Notes under the pieces: model-generated
What the model saw: the letters and a program-made list of their open reading frames with translations, nothing else
Told to the model about the DNA's origin: nothing
The model's database searches: none
Translations under genes and position numbers: made by a program
From: Polaribacter sp.
GTDB lineage: Bacteria; Bacteroidota; Bacteroidia; Flavobacteriales; Flavobacteriaceae
Reading direction: 5' to 3'
NCBI GenBank assembly: GCA_018663625.1
Contig: JABJPX010000009.1
Span: forward strand, 1-64,000
DNA length: 64,000 nt
Shown: one piece after another, positions 54,060 through 63,279 of the stretch
How the letters are laid out: every line of letters starts with the position of its first letter
Numbering within the stretch: the stretch's first letter is position 1

Positions 54060-55340
54060 ATGAAAAAATTACTCCTATTTTTATTTTTTACTACCTCTGT
54101 TTTTGCAGAAGCAGCAAATGATTCCATTCCTAAAAAAATGAGTACTTCCGACTTATTTTCTGACTATGATATTGTGTTAATAGATAGTTTACTTATGGAT
54201 TCTAAATACAAGTCTCCTCTCTACAATACCTTACAATACAGAATGGATGATATGGATAAGGAAGAGGTGACAGACGTTGTTTTATCCACTGAAGTTTTAA
54301 AACAAAGATTGGCTGTAATTGATGCAAAAACACCCTTTCACATTGCTTATAATCCGGCTTTAGAGAAAGTAATAAAATCCTATCTAAAATACCGAAAAAG
54401 GTATTATCCTGCCTTAATGGCAAAGGCATCTTACTATTTTCCAATGTTCGAAAAGTATCTAGATCAATATGACATTCCGCTAGAAATGAAATATTTAGCA
54501 ATTGTAGAATCGGCACTAAATCCAACAGCAAAATCGAGAGTGGGCGCTACAGGGTTATGGCAGTTTATGTATCCAACAGGTGTACAATACAAGTTAAAGG
54601 TAAGCTCGTATGTAGATGAACGTCAAGACCCTTTAAAAGCAACCATTGCAGCTTGTCAATACCTCTCCGATTTATATACCATTTTTGGAGATTGGGATTT
54701 GGCTTTAGCCGCTTATAATTCAGGACCAGGAAATGTTGCAAAGGCAATAAAACGTTCTGGAGGATATCGAAATTACTGGAACATCCGTCCGTTTTTACCA
54801 AGAGAAACTGCAAGTTATGTTCCTGCATTTTATGCTACTATGTATTTGTTTGAATACCAAAAAGAGCACCAACTTGTTCCCGAAAAGTTTCAAATTCGAC
54901 ATTTCGAAACCGACACAATTCAGATTAAAAAAACAATTAGTTTTGATCAAATTTCAGAAATAACAGGGATCAATTTTGAGTTAATTCAATTTTTAAATCC
55001 GTCTTTTAAACTAGATGTGATTCCATTTGTTAAGGGAAAAGAATACGCCATTACCTTACCAAGAAAAAACACCTTATCTTTTTTAGAAAATGAGGAAGCC
55101 TTGTATGCCTTAGCAAAAAAGGACGCCGCAAAAAGAGAGAAGCCTTTGCCAAAGTATTTTGAATTGGGCAAACGCATTCGTTATAAAGTAAGGAGTGGCG
55201 ACTTTTTAGGAAAAATTGCCAATCGTTTTGGGGTTCGAGTTCGAGATTTAAAACGTTGGAATCGATTAAAGACAAGTCGTTTACGAGTTGGGCAAAGATT
55301 GAGTATTTATCCCAAAAAAATAGCGCTCCCAAAAGCATAA
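54060..55340 (+). CDS. MltD-like lytic transglycosylase with LysM domains
   Basis: Cleaves peptidoglycan in the periplasm. The 426-residue protein has a signal peptide (about 1-17, ending SVFAEA) and an SLT domain with catalytic E150 (LAIVESALNP) followed by SRVGATGLWQFM and AAYNSGPGNV. Two LysM-like repeats end the protein (about 285-330 and 375-420, YKVRSGDFLGKIANRFGV...LRVGQRLSIYP). The ATG at 54060 (MKKLLLFLFF) is chosen by the signal peptide; an earlier in-frame start would lie inside xth. Confidence 0.92.
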   Translation: MKKLLLFLFFTTSVFAEAANDSIPKKMSTSDLFSDYDIVLIDSLLMDSKYKSPLYNTLQYRMDDMDKEEVTDVVLSTEVLKQRLAVIDAKTPFHIAYNPALEKVIKSYLKYRKRYYPALMAKASYYFPMFEKYLDQYDIPLEMKYLAIVESALNPTAKSRVGATGLWQFMYPTGVQYKLKVSSYVDERQDPLKATIAACQYLSDLYTIFGDWDLALAAYNSGPGNVAKAIKRSGGYRNYWNIRPFLPRETASYVPAFYATMYLFEYQKEHQLVPEKFQIRHFETDTIQIKKTISFDQISEITGINFELIQFLNPSFKLDVIPFVKGKEYAITLPRKNTLSFLENEEALYALAKKDAAKREKPLPKYFELGKRIRYKVRSGDFLGKIANRFGVRVRDLKRWNRLKTSRLRVGQRLSIYPKKIALPKA

Positions 55341-55397
55341 CCAGAAAGTGGAATACTTTTTGATTTACAAAATGAAATATATTTAAAAGCAACATTC

Positions 55398-56381
55398 ATG
55401 AAGAAATTAGGATATTTATTTTTTACAATGATATTTTTATTAGGCTGTGATAGTAAAAGTTCTTTCGTACAAAAACCAGCTGTAGGAGCAATTAACCGTG
55501 TGATGGTGGTTGTAAAAACTAGCAATTGGCTCGGAGAAGTAGGAGATGAAATTAGAAATTCTTTTGGAGAACTCATCGTTGGTTTGCCGCAGCCTGAAGC
55601 AACAACGACACTTTCTCAAATAACACCAAACGGCTTTGGATCGATGATGAAAGCTTCTGGGAGTCTTTTTATTGTTGAAGAGCATGAAAAAGAAACTTTT
55701 TCTATTCGTTACAATGTTTATGCAAAACCACAAACGGTGATTTCCATTTCTGCTAAAGATGACGCAGGGCTCATACGAGTATTTAAGCAACATGAAAAAG
55801 AGATTTTGGCAACTTTTCGACAAGCAGATATCGAAGTAACTCAAAATATTTTCATGAAATCTAAATTGCCAGATGCACAATTTAAAACATTACAAAATTT
55901 AGGGGTTTCTTTTACAATTCCTTCTAAATATAAAACGGTAGAAGATACTGGAGATTTTCTGTGGTTGCGCAATCATTTGATGAGTGGAATTGCAAAAACG
56001 GGAAGTAATAATATTTTGGTATATAGTGTGCCGTTAGAAGATGAAGCCACTGTTTCAGATCGGATTATCGCAGAGAGAAATAAAATTGGAGAAAAACACA
56101 TCCGAGGTTCTGACACTTTAACCATGTATATGATTACAGAAAAAGCTTACACCCCTGTAACTTTTGACGCAAAAATTGATGGTAAAAAAGCCTATGAAAC
56201 CCGTGGTAAATGGGAAGTAAAAAACGATTTTATGGCTGGACCTTTCCTCAACTATACCGTAGTTGATAAACAGCAGAATCGATTGATCGTTTTTGAAGGA
56301 TTTACTTATGCCCCTTCGATCAATAAACGCGAATTTGTTTTTGAACTAGAAGCCATTGCGAAGTCGATGAAAATTCAATAA
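55398..56381 (+). CDS. DUF4837 family lipoprotein
   Basis: A 327-residue protein with a lipoprotein signal (FFTMIFLLGC, Cys about residue 17). The rest matches the DUF4837 pattern of Bacteroidota (GAINRVMVVVKTSNWLGEVGDEIR...FGELIVGLPQPE). The function of the family is unknown. It follows the MltD-like gene by 57 nt and may be co-transcribed with it. Confidence 0.85.
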   Translation: MKKLGYLFFTMIFLLGCDSKSSFVQKPAVGAINRVMVVVKTSNWLGEVGDEIRNSFGELIVGLPQPEATTTLSQITPNGFGSMMKASGSLFIVEEHEKETFSIRYNVYAKPQTVISISAKDDAGLIRVFKQHEKEILATFRQADIEVTQNIFMKSKLPDAQFKTLQNLGVSFTIPSKYKTVEDTGDFLWLRNHLMSGIAKTGSNNILVYSVPLEDEATVSDRIIAERNKIGEKHIRGSDTLTMYMITEKAYTPVTFDAKIDGKKAYETRGKWEVKNDFMAGPFLNYTVVDKQQNRLIVFEGFTYAPSINKREFVFELEAIAKSMKIQ

Positions 56382-56476
56382 AGACCCTATTGAAATTTAA
56401 GAAAAGGTGGTTTGTAATGACAATTACTAGCGAAAAATGCTACATTGATCCCGTCGAAATGGATTGATTTTTAGAT

Positions 56477-56501
56477 AAAAAACTCTTTGAAAGTGTTTTT
56501 T
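56477..56501 (+). terminator. Possible terminator after the DUF4837 gene
   Basis: Arms AAAAACtCTT and AAGtGTTTTT (one mismatch) with a 3-nt loop and six T. It lies 95 nt after the stop. Confidence 0.45.
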
Positions 56502-56567
56502 ATGTTTAAAAATTAAGTTTAGAGGAGCAATTTTTATCCAATTCATTTAGAACCAAAAACTTGTTTT

Positions 56568-56575
56568 TATATTTG
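56568..56575 (+). promoter_or_regulatory. -7 element for the DUF1761 gene
   Basis: TATATTTG, 26 nt upstream of the ATG. The rest of the 220-nt gap holds only the possible terminator. Confidence 0.55.
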
Positions 56576-56601
56576 ATATTCAATTAAAAAATTTTTACGA
56601 C

Positions 56602-57099
56602 ATGGAAATGAATTTTAACGTGCTGTTTTTAGCAGCTTTAGTGCCAATGATTATTGGCTTTTTTTGGTATGGTCCTTTGTTTGGCAATGCTTGGATGAAA
56701 GAAATGGGTTTTACAAAGGAATCTCTAGCGGGAACCAATATGGTAAAAACATTGATCATCAGTTATGTGTTCAGTTTTTTCATTGCTTCTTTTTTAATGT
56801 TTGTTGTCATTCATCAATCGGGAGTTTATTCAACATTAGCAGGAGAACCTGGTTTTAACGAAAAAGCAGGAGAAGGGTTTGCCTTTTTTCAAGACTTTAT
56901 AAATACCTATGGAGATCGTTTTCGAACCTTTGGACATGGTGTCCTTCATGGAGTGTCTACTAGCCTCTTTTTTGTGCTTCCAATCTTATCTATTGTCGCA
57001 CTCTTTGAGAAAAAAACGGTGAAGTATGTTGCGATTAATGCAGGATACTGGATGGTAACTTTAGCAATTATGGGTGGTATTGTATGCCAATGGCTGTAA
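56602..57099 (+). CDS. DUF1761 family membrane protein
   Basis: A 165-residue protein with four hydrophobic helices (about 5-24, 47-72, 108-135 and 140-163). The WYGPLFGNAWMKEMGF motif near the N-terminus is typical of DUF1761. Function is unknown. It is monocistronic and shares its terminator with the convergent trpS. Confidence 0.85.
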   Translation: MEMNFNVLFLAALVPMIIGFFWYGPLFGNAWMKEMGFTKESLAGTNMVKTLIISYVFSFFIASFLMFVVIHQSGVYSTLAGEPGFNEKAGEGFAFFQDFINTYGDRFRTFGHGVLHGVSTSLFFVLPILSIVALFEKKTVKYVAINAGYWMVTLAIMGGIVCQWL

Positions 57100-57121
57100 T
57101 GGAGTAGTCATCATTAGACAT

Positions 57122-57152
57122 AAAAAAACCTCGCATTAGCGAGGTTTTTTTA
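57122..57152. terminator. Bidirectional terminator between DUF1761 gene and trpS
   Basis: Perfect hairpin AAAAAACCTCGC and GCGAGGTTTTTT with a 4-nt loop. T runs flank both sides, so it serves both convergent genes. Confidence 0.93.
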
Positions 57153-57160
57153 TGATTTAT

Positions 57161-58129
57161 TTAATACCCCACTTTCGTTCTCACTTTTTGGAGTACTGTT
57201 GTGGCTACTTTTTTTGCTTTTTGTTTTCCAATAGCAAGTGCATCGTCGATTTCATTTTTGTTGTCCATAAAGTGTGTATAACGCGCTCTAATGGTTGCAA
57301 ATTTTGTAATGATTAATTCATATAACGCTTGTTTTGCATGCCCGTACCCATAGTTTCCTGCTAAATAATTGGCATGCATCTCTGCAGTTTCTGACGGAGA
57401 AGCCATTAATTTATAGAGTGCGAAAATGGTATCTGTATCTGGGTTTTTCACATCTTCCAATGCCAAACTATCGGTTTTAATACCCATAATTTGTTTGCGT
57501 AATTTTTTATCGGAAAGAAATATATTAATGGTGTTATTTCTAGATTTACTCATTTTTCCACCATCGGTCCCAGGAACTAATTTTGTGTGTTCTTGAATTT
57601 TTGCTTGAGGGGCAACAAGTGTTTCACCAATTAAATGGTTAAATCGATTGGCAACATCTCTTGCCATTTCTACATGTTGCAATTGGTCTTTTCCAACAGG
57701 TACAATTTCTGCATCATACAACAAAATATCTGCAGCCATTAACATCGGGTAAGTAAATAAACCCGCGTTTACGTCACCCAATCGATCCGCTTTGTCTTTA
57801 AAACTATGTGCCAATGTCAATCTTTGATATGGAAAAAAACAACTCAAATACCAGCTCAATTCTGTTACTTCAGGAACATCACTTTGTCTATAAAAAACAC
57901 TTTTAGAAATATCAAGTCCACAAGCAAGCCAAGTTGCTGCCGTACTGTAGGTGTTTTCTCTTAGTGTTGTTCCTTCTTTTATTTGTGTAAGAGAATGCAA
58001 GTCTGCAATAAAAAGAAAAGATTCATTATTAGGGTTATTTGCCATTTCGATGGCAGGTAAGATAGCACCTAATAAATTCCCTAAATGCGGAGTTCCTGTA
58101 CTTTGTACACCTGTTAAAATTCTTGACAT
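57161..58129 (-). CDS. trpS: Tryptophanyl-tRNA synthetase
   Basis: Charges tRNA-Trp. The 322-residue class Ic enzyme has the HIGH-equivalent PHLGN (14-18) and KMSKS in GGKMSKSRN (about 196-204), with the QLQHVE motif of the family. The ATG at 58129 (MSRILTGVQS) is chosen over a frame from 58219 because a promoter element (58186-58193) lies within that extension. Confidence 0.95.
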   Translation of the reverse strand: MSRILTGVQSTGTPHLGNLLGAILPAIEMANNPNNESFLFIADLHSLTQIKEGTTLRENTYSTAATWLACGLDISKSVFYRQSDVPEVTELSWYLSCFFPYQRLTLAHSFKDKADRLGDVNAGLFTYPMLMAADILLYDAEIVPVGKDQLQHVEMARDVANRFNHLIGETLVAPQAKIQEHTKLVPGTDGGKMSKSRNNTINIFLSDKKLRKQIMGIKTDSLALEDVKNPDTDTIFALYKLMASPSETAEMHANYLAGNYGYGHAKQALYELIITKFATIRARYTHFMDNKNEIDDALAIGKQKAKKVATTVLQKVRTKVGY

Positions 58130-58185
58130 TACTATTTGTTTTTCTTTATAAAGTATGATTGAGGTATCAAAACCATCTATGATGA

Positions 58186-58215
58186 CAAAAATAAGGTTTT
58201 GTTTCAGAAAACCAA
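58186..58215 (-). promoter_or_regulatory. Promoter of trpS
   Basis: On the minus strand -33 TTG (58215-58213), 19-nt spacer and -7 TATTTTTG (58193-58186), 56 nt upstream of the ATG. Confidence 0.6.
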
Positions 58216-58234
58216 TCAAACAAAAGAATATTAG

Positions 58235-58242
58235 TACTTTTG
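58235..58242 (+). promoter_or_regulatory. -7 element directly upstream of plsC
   Basis: TACTTTTG, exact TAnnTTTG, ends only 7 nt before the ATG at 58250. If used, the transcript would be leaderless or nearly so. Confidence 0.55.
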
Positions 58243-58249
58243 GCGGTAT

Positions 58250-59014
58250 ATGAAATTTATAAAAATTCCTTTTCTTTTACTTTGGCGATTCTGGTTCTAT
58301 TTTTTAATCTTCGTCACCATTATTTTAATGGCTCCTTTGTTATTTATTTTGACAATAAAGGAGGAATCGTATCCACAATTTTGGAAATTAATTCGAGTAT
58401 GGGCCAAAGTGCTTATTTACGGAATGGGTTTTCGCTTAAAGTTTCAGTTTGATCAGCATATCGACCCTACCAAGAGTTATATGTTTTGTCCAAATCACGG
58501 TTCATTGATGGATCCTTTTGTTTTAGTAGCTACCAGTAAAAATCCAATTGTTTTTGTTGGGAAAAAAGAATTTGTGAAGATTCCGATCTTTGGTTTTTTT
58601 TATAGAAGAGCTGTTATTATGGTAGATAGAAGTAGCCCAAAAAGTAGAAAACGGGTTTATGAAATGGCAAAAAAAAGATTGCAAAAAGGGACGAGTATTG
58701 CTATTTTTCCTGAGGGATTAGTCCCTACAGAAGAGGTGGTTTTAGCGCCCTTTAAAAATGGTGCTTTTAGTTTGGCTATCGAACATGGAATCCCTATTGT
58801 ACCACAAGTTTACTACGATTGCAAGCGCTTTTTTTCATGGGATATTTACAAAGGCAGCCCTGGAGTATTTAGAGTAAAACAACATCCATTTATAGAAACA
58901 AAAGGGCTCGGAACAGAAGATATAGAAAGTTTGAAAGAGACACTTTTTTCGCTCATAGAAAATGATTTGTTAGCCGATAAAAAATATATGAAAGATACCA
59001 ATAGAAATAATTAA
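58250..59014 (+). CDS. plsC: 1-acyl-sn-glycerol-3-phosphate acyltransferase
   Basis: Makes phosphatidic acid from lysophosphatidic acid in the inner membrane. The 254-residue protein has one or two N-terminal hydrophobic segments (about 6-36), the HX4D motif in CPNHGSLMDPF (about 80-90), and the FPEG motif in IAIFPEGLVP. Length is typical. Its stop overlaps the next start as TAATG, so it is coupled to the hemolysin III gene. Confidence 0.92.
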   Translation: MKFIKIPFLLLWRFWFYFLIFVTIILMAPLLFILTIKEESYPQFWKLIRVWAKVLIYGMGFRLKFQFDQHIDPTKSYMFCPNHGSLMDPFVLVATSKNPIVFVGKKEFVKIPIFGFFYRRAVIMVDRSSPKSRKRVYEMAKKRLQKGTSIAIFPEGLVPTEEVVLAPFKNGAFSLAIEHGIPIVPQVYYDCKRFFSWDIYKGSPGVFRVKQHPFIETKGLGTEDIESLKETLFSLIENDLLADKKYMKDTNRNN

Positions 59015-59655
59015 TGAGCGAAGAACTGAATTACATCTATAGTAAAAAAGAAGAGTTTTTAAACGTTCTTTCCCATGGTTTTGGGTTGGTACTTTCTCTG
59101 ATTGCATTTCCTTTTTTACTCATAAAAGGGTTTGCATATAACGGTTTTTGGAAGCCAACGAGTTTTGTTATCTATGGACTCAGTTTGATTCTTCTCTATG
59201 CGGCTTCTACATTTTATCACGCAGCCAAAAACCCTATGATTAGGAGAAAGTTAAATATTTTTGATCATGCAGCAATTTATGTTTTAATTGCAGGAGGTTA
59301 TACTCCTTTTTGTTTGGTTGCTTTAGACTCCTCTTTAGGTTGGTATGTGTTTATTTTTGTTTGGCTTTTTGCACTTGTCGGAATTATTCTAAAATTATTT
59401 TTTACAGGAAAATACGACAAACTGTCTACAGCAATGTATCTGCTAATGGGGTGGCAAGTTGTTTTTTTTGCAAAACCATTGGCAAATAGTTTATCTGAAA
59501 ATGGGCTTTATTTATTAATTTTGGGAGGTATTTTTTACACCATAGGTGCCATTTTGTATTCCTTAAAAAAGCTCCCTTATAATCATGCTATTTTTCATGT
59601 TTTTGTTTTATTGGGCAGTTTAAGTCACTTTTTGAGTATTTATTTTTTAGATTAA
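59014..59655 (+). CDS. Hemolysin III/PAQR family membrane protein
   Basis: A 213-residue seven-helix protein. The family motifs SHGFGLVLS, STFYHAA, FDHAAIYVLIAGGYTPF and the C-terminal NHAIFHVFVLLGSLSHF are all present, including the Ser, His and Asp that bind zinc in PAQR proteins. The bacterial role is probably membrane homeostasis. Coupling with plsC fits that idea. Confidence 0.9.
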   Translation: MSEELNYIYSKKEEFLNVLSHGFGLVLSLIAFPFLLIKGFAYNGFWKPTSFVIYGLSLILLYAASTFYHAAKNPMIRRKLNIFDHAAIYVLIAGGYTPFCLVALDSSLGWYVFIFVWLFALVGIILKLFFTGKYDKLSTAMYLLMGWQVVFFAKPLANSLSENGLYLLILGGIFYTIGAILYSLKKLPYNHAIFHVFVLLGSLSHFLSIYFLD

Positions 59656-59666
59656 AGCAGTGTTTT

Positions 59667-60140
59667 TTATTCCCAATCTTTAAATGGAACTTTACTTAGT
59701 TTTGAGTTGTAGTATTTCTCATTACCTGTAACCTCTTCCCCAATCCAAAGGGGTTTTTGAAAGGTTTCGGCTTCATCTTTCAATTCTATTTCTGCAACAA
59801 TTAATCCTAGATTGTCTCCAAAAAACACATCAATTTCAAAAACATGTTCCTCGTTTTTTACATAAAACCTCGTTTTTTCGATGCTTGTAGGTTCACATAA
59901 TAGCAACAATTCTTCAGCGTCAAGAATGTCAATTTCCTTTTCCCACTCAAAGCGTGATGTTCCAGTAGTATTCGATTTTCCTTTTACGGTCATAAACGCC
60001 TTGTCGTCCATGATTCTAATTCGAACTGTTCTGTTTTTGTTGGAATTTAGATACCCCTGTTTTATTGTCTTTTTCGCAAAACACGCCTTCTTAAAAGAAT
60101 CGTTTTTCACTAAAAATTTTCGTTCGATTTCTACTGCCAT
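59667..60140 (-). CDS. CYTH-domain triphosphate tunnel protein
   Basis: A 157-residue protein that begins with the CYTH signature EIERKFLV (residues 4-11) and continues with acidic and basic strands of the tunnel fold (TVRIRIMDDKAFMTVKG, EWEKEIDI, EIDVFFGDNLGLIVAEIEL). Such small bacterial proteins are usually tripolyphosphatases. The substrate is not shown. Confidence 0.9.
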   Translation of the reverse strand: MAVEIERKFLVKNDSFKKACFAKKTIKQGYLNSNKNRTVRIRIMDDKAFMTVKGKSNTTGTSRFEWEKEIDILDAEELLLLCEPTSIEKTRFYVKNEEHVFEIDVFFGDNLGLIVAEIELKDEAETFQKPLWIGEEVTGNEKYYNSKLSKVPFKDWE

Positions 60141-60201
60141 TAAAAAGATTTTTAAGATGTACTAATGTATTTATTTTTCTCGTTATATAATAATAAATAA
60201 A

Positions 60202-60209
60202 TATCTTTG
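60202..60209 (+). promoter_or_regulatory. -7 element for the porZ-recO operon
   Basis: TATCTTTG, exact TAnnTTTG, 17 nt upstream of the ATG. Confidence 0.6.
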
Positions 60210-60226
60210 ATAGACGTATTTTCAGC

Positions 60227-62554
60227 ATGAAAAAAATAACACTTTTATTCTTTTTAATATTTTCGTTTTCTGTTTTTGGACAAACCGACTATAGTGCTTC
60301 CTGGGAAGATTTTTATTCCTACAACAATGTAAAAGATTTTGTTAAGGAGGATGCCGTTATTTATGCATTGGCAGATAATGCTGTTTTTACCTACAATATC
60401 AATTCGCAGGAGATTCAAAAATTTTCTTCAATACAAGGCCTTTCTGGTGAAACTACATCGTCTATTTATTACAGTGCTGCTTTTCAACGATTGGTAATTG
60501 GGTACCAAAACGGTTTGATTGAAGTTGTAGACAATGATGGTAGCATCACGATTTCTTCTGATATTGTGAGTTTTAATCAAAACGGAGCAAAAAGCATCAA
60601 TCATATTTCAGAATATAATAACAAATTATACCTTTCAACACCCTTTTCAATTGTTGAGTATGATATTGAAAACTTAGAATTTGGAGACACTTTTTTTATC
60701 GGAAATAATTCGAGTGATGTAGGTGTTAATGAAACCCTCATTTTTAATGAAACCATATATGCCGCTACGGATGATGGAATTTTTTCTGCGGAGATTAACA
60801 ATGATTTGCTTATTGATTTTAATTTCTGGGAACAACGTTATGTAGGCACACGTTTTAAGGCAATTCGTGTTTTTAATGACAAAATTTATACCACTACTGA
60901 CACCGAACTATTCCTTGTGAATGGTGCCAATTTGGTTTCACAAACCAATTTTCTTCAATCCATAAAAGGATTAAAAAACACCGCTACTCATTTGTCGGTT
61001 GCTTTAAATAAATCCGCAAGTGTTTTTGATTTAAACATGAATTTGGTTGCAACGATTGCAACAACTTCCGATTTCGATTTCACGCTAAATACCTCATTGG
61101 TCGCAGGCAATGATATCTATTTAGCGACGAAAGAGTTCGGTATTTTAAAAACGACCTTCACGTTACCTTTCGATTTTTTAGAGATTCACCCAGAAGGTCC
61201 TTTGTCCAATGAAGTTTTTTCCATAGATGCTAATAACGATCATTTATGGATTGTGTATGGAGGGTACAATACGACGTACACGCCAGTTCGAAAAAAGCAA
61301 GGATTTTCTCATTTTAATGGTGAAGACTGGGTAAACACTCCGTTCAACGCAACCTTACCGCATGATCTGGTTGATGTAACTATTGACCCGAACAATGAAA
61401 ACAAGGTATACATTAGTGCCTTGGGCGTGACTAATGATCTCAATGTAATCCCAACGGGTGGTTTGCTTGTGGTGGAAAACGATGTGATTACGCAAACTTA
61501 CAACCACTTAAACAGTTCTTTTGAGCCGATTTCCGTTTCTTTACCAACGATTAATATTCGAGTTAGCAGTGCTGCAATCGATGCCTCAGGAAATCTTTGG
61601 GCAACCAACTATCAAACAGCTGAAGAATTAAAAAAATTATCGGCAAATGGTCAATGGAGCTCTGTAGATTTAAGTAGTATTAAAACTTCTACTGCTGCGG
61701 GTTTAAATGAAGTGGTTATAGACCGTAGCAATAGCGTTTGGATTGGTAGCCGAAGAAATGGGGTCTATGTTTACAATGAAAGTGGTAACCGAAAAATAGC
61801 TTTAAATACGGGGGTAGATTCTGGGAACTTACCTGATTTAAATGTAAGAACAATTGCTGTTGATAGAAATAATAGGGTTTGGTTAGGGACAAAGTCTGGC
61901 TTAGTCGTTTTTAACAATGCTGCCAATGTGTTTGAGGTAGATTCTCCTGATGAGGCTGCAACACCAGTAATTATTTTAGACGATGGTGTCGCTAAAAAAT
62001 TATTAGGAGATCAAACAATCAATACGATTGCTATCGATGGGGCAGAGAACAAATGGTTTGGTACAGATAGCGGCGGTGTTTTATATACCAATCCTAGCGG
62101 ACAAAATACCTTGGCGAATTTTAATAAAAACAATTCCCCACTACCTTCGAATACAATTTTAAAGATTAAAGTCGATAAAAATAACGGGAAGGTCTATTTT
62201 GCTACGGACAAAGGGATTGTTGCTTATAACAGTAATGTTGCCCCTTTTGGCGTTTCACTAGGAGCTGTTTATGCGTATCCAAATCCCGCATTAATAAATC
62301 ATGAAATCGTTACCATAGACGGTAGAAATGGCACACATTTACCAAAAGGCACCAATGTAAAAATCATAGACATTGCAGGGAATTTAGTATATGAAACCAA
62401 TGTTGTAGAAGGAGAACAATTGCAAGGAGGAAAGGTGGTTTGGAATAAAAAAAATCTCGCAGGGAATGCCGTGTCTTCTGGAATCTATATTGTTTTATTA
62501 TCAAATGATGACGCTTCAGAAACGTCCGTCACAAAAATTGCAATTGTAAATTAA
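60227..62554 (+). CDS. porZ: PorZ-like type IX secretion system protein
   Basis: A 775-residue surface protein with a signal peptide (about 1-18, ending VFGQ) and two beta-propeller domains built of two-component-regulator-type repeats (for example LSNEVFSIDANNDHLWI and VRTIAVDRNNRVWLGT). A C-terminal domain follows (about 685-775, YAYPNPALINHE...GTNVKIIDIAGNLVYET...SGIYIVLL) that resembles type IX sorting domains. In Porphyromonas PorZ helps the sortase attach anionic LPS. The stop overlaps recO as TAATG. The PorZ assignment rests on domain layout and the recO neighbourhood. Confidence 0.8.
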   Translation: MKKITLLFFLIFSFSVFGQTDYSASWEDFYSYNNVKDFVKEDAVIYALADNAVFTYNINSQEIQKFSSIQGLSGETTSSIYYSAAFQRLVIGYQNGLIEVVDNDGSITISSDIVSFNQNGAKSINHISEYNNKLYLSTPFSIVEYDIENLEFGDTFFIGNNSSDVGVNETLIFNETIYAATDDGIFSAEINNDLLIDFNFWEQRYVGTRFKAIRVFNDKIYTTTDTELFLVNGANLVSQTNFLQSIKGLKNTATHLSVALNKSASVFDLNMNLVATIATTSDFDFTLNTSLVAGNDIYLATKEFGILKTTFTLPFDFLEIHPEGPLSNEVFSIDANNDHLWIVYGGYNTTYTPVRKKQGFSHFNGEDWVNTPFNATLPHDLVDVTIDPNNENKVYISALGVTNDLNVIPTGGLLVVENDVITQTYNHLNSSFEPISVSLPTINIRVSSAAIDASGNLWATNYQTAEELKKLSANGQWSSVDLSSIKTSTAAGLNEVVIDRSNSVWIGSRRNGVYVYNESGNRKIALNTGVDSGNLPDLNVRTIAVDRNNRVWLGTKSGLVVFNNAANVFEVDSPDEAATPVIILDDGVAKKLLGDQTINTIAIDGAENKWFGTDSGGVLYTNPSGQNTLANFNKNNSPLPSNTILKIKVDKNNGKVYFATDKGIVAYNSNVAPFGVSLGAVYAYPNPALINHEIVTIDGRNGTHLPKGTNVKIIDIAGNLVYETNVVEGEQLQGGKVVWNKKNLAGNAVSSGIYIVLLSNDDASETSVTKIAIVN

Positions 62555-63279
62555 TGGCAGTTTTAACCTCCAAAGCAATCGTATTAAGTGCTTTAAAATA
62601 TAGTGAGTCTAGTTTAATTGTGAAATGTTACACTGAAAAATTGGGAGTAAAAACCTATTTAATTCGTGGCGTTTTAAAAAACAAAAAAGGACCGATAAAA
62701 GCGGCTTATTTCCAGCCACTCACCCAACTTACTTTAGAAGCAAATCACAAGCAAAAATCAAATCTTCATTCACTGAAAGAAGTCCATATTTCTCACCCTT
62801 ATAAATCAATTCATACAGATATTGTAAAGCAATCAATTGTATTGTTTTTGTCTGAAATATTATCGAGTAGTATTCAAGAAGAAGAAGAGAATACAGTTTT
62901 GTTTGAGTATCTCGAAACAGCTTTTTTATGGTTGGATGCGCATGACAAAATTGCAAATTTTCATTTGTTATTTTTGTTAAACTTAACTCGATTCTTAGGG
63001 TTTTATCCAGATCTTGTTGATCAAGAAACAGCAACTAGTTTTAATTTGGCCGAAGGTAGTTTTTCAAATGAGTTTACGGATAAAAATTCTATTGTAAAGA
63101 CAAATTTAGCACTCTTTAAAACCCTGTTAGGCATAAATTTTGATGAGATAGAAGAAGTGTTATTTAGCAAACAAGAAAGACAGGCACTTTTGCAGATCAT
63201 AATTCGATATTTTGAATTACATTTGGATGGCTTTAGAAAGCCAAAATCCCTAACAATTTTAGAAACTGTATTTAGTTAA
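62554..63279 (+). CDS. recO: DNA repair protein RecO
   Basis: Loads RecA onto SSB-coated DNA in gap repair. The 241-residue protein has the N-terminal OB fold (KAIVLSALKYSESSLIVKCYTEKLGVKTYLIRG) and the helical C-terminal domain. The zinc-finger cysteines of some RecO proteins are absent, as in other Bacteroidota. It is joined by TAATG overlaps to porZ before it and the TonB receptor after it. Confidence 0.92.
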   Translation: MAVLTSKAIVLSALKYSESSLIVKCYTEKLGVKTYLIRGVLKNKKGPIKAAYFQPLTQLTLEANHKQKSNLHSLKEVHISHPYKSIHTDIVKQSIVLFLSEILSSSIQEEEENTVLFEYLETAFLWLDAHDKIANFHLLFLLNLTRFLGFYPDLVDQETATSFNLAEGSFSNEFTDKNSIVKTNLALFKTLLGINFDEIEEVLFSKQERQALLQIIIRYFELHLDGFRKPKSLTILETVFS

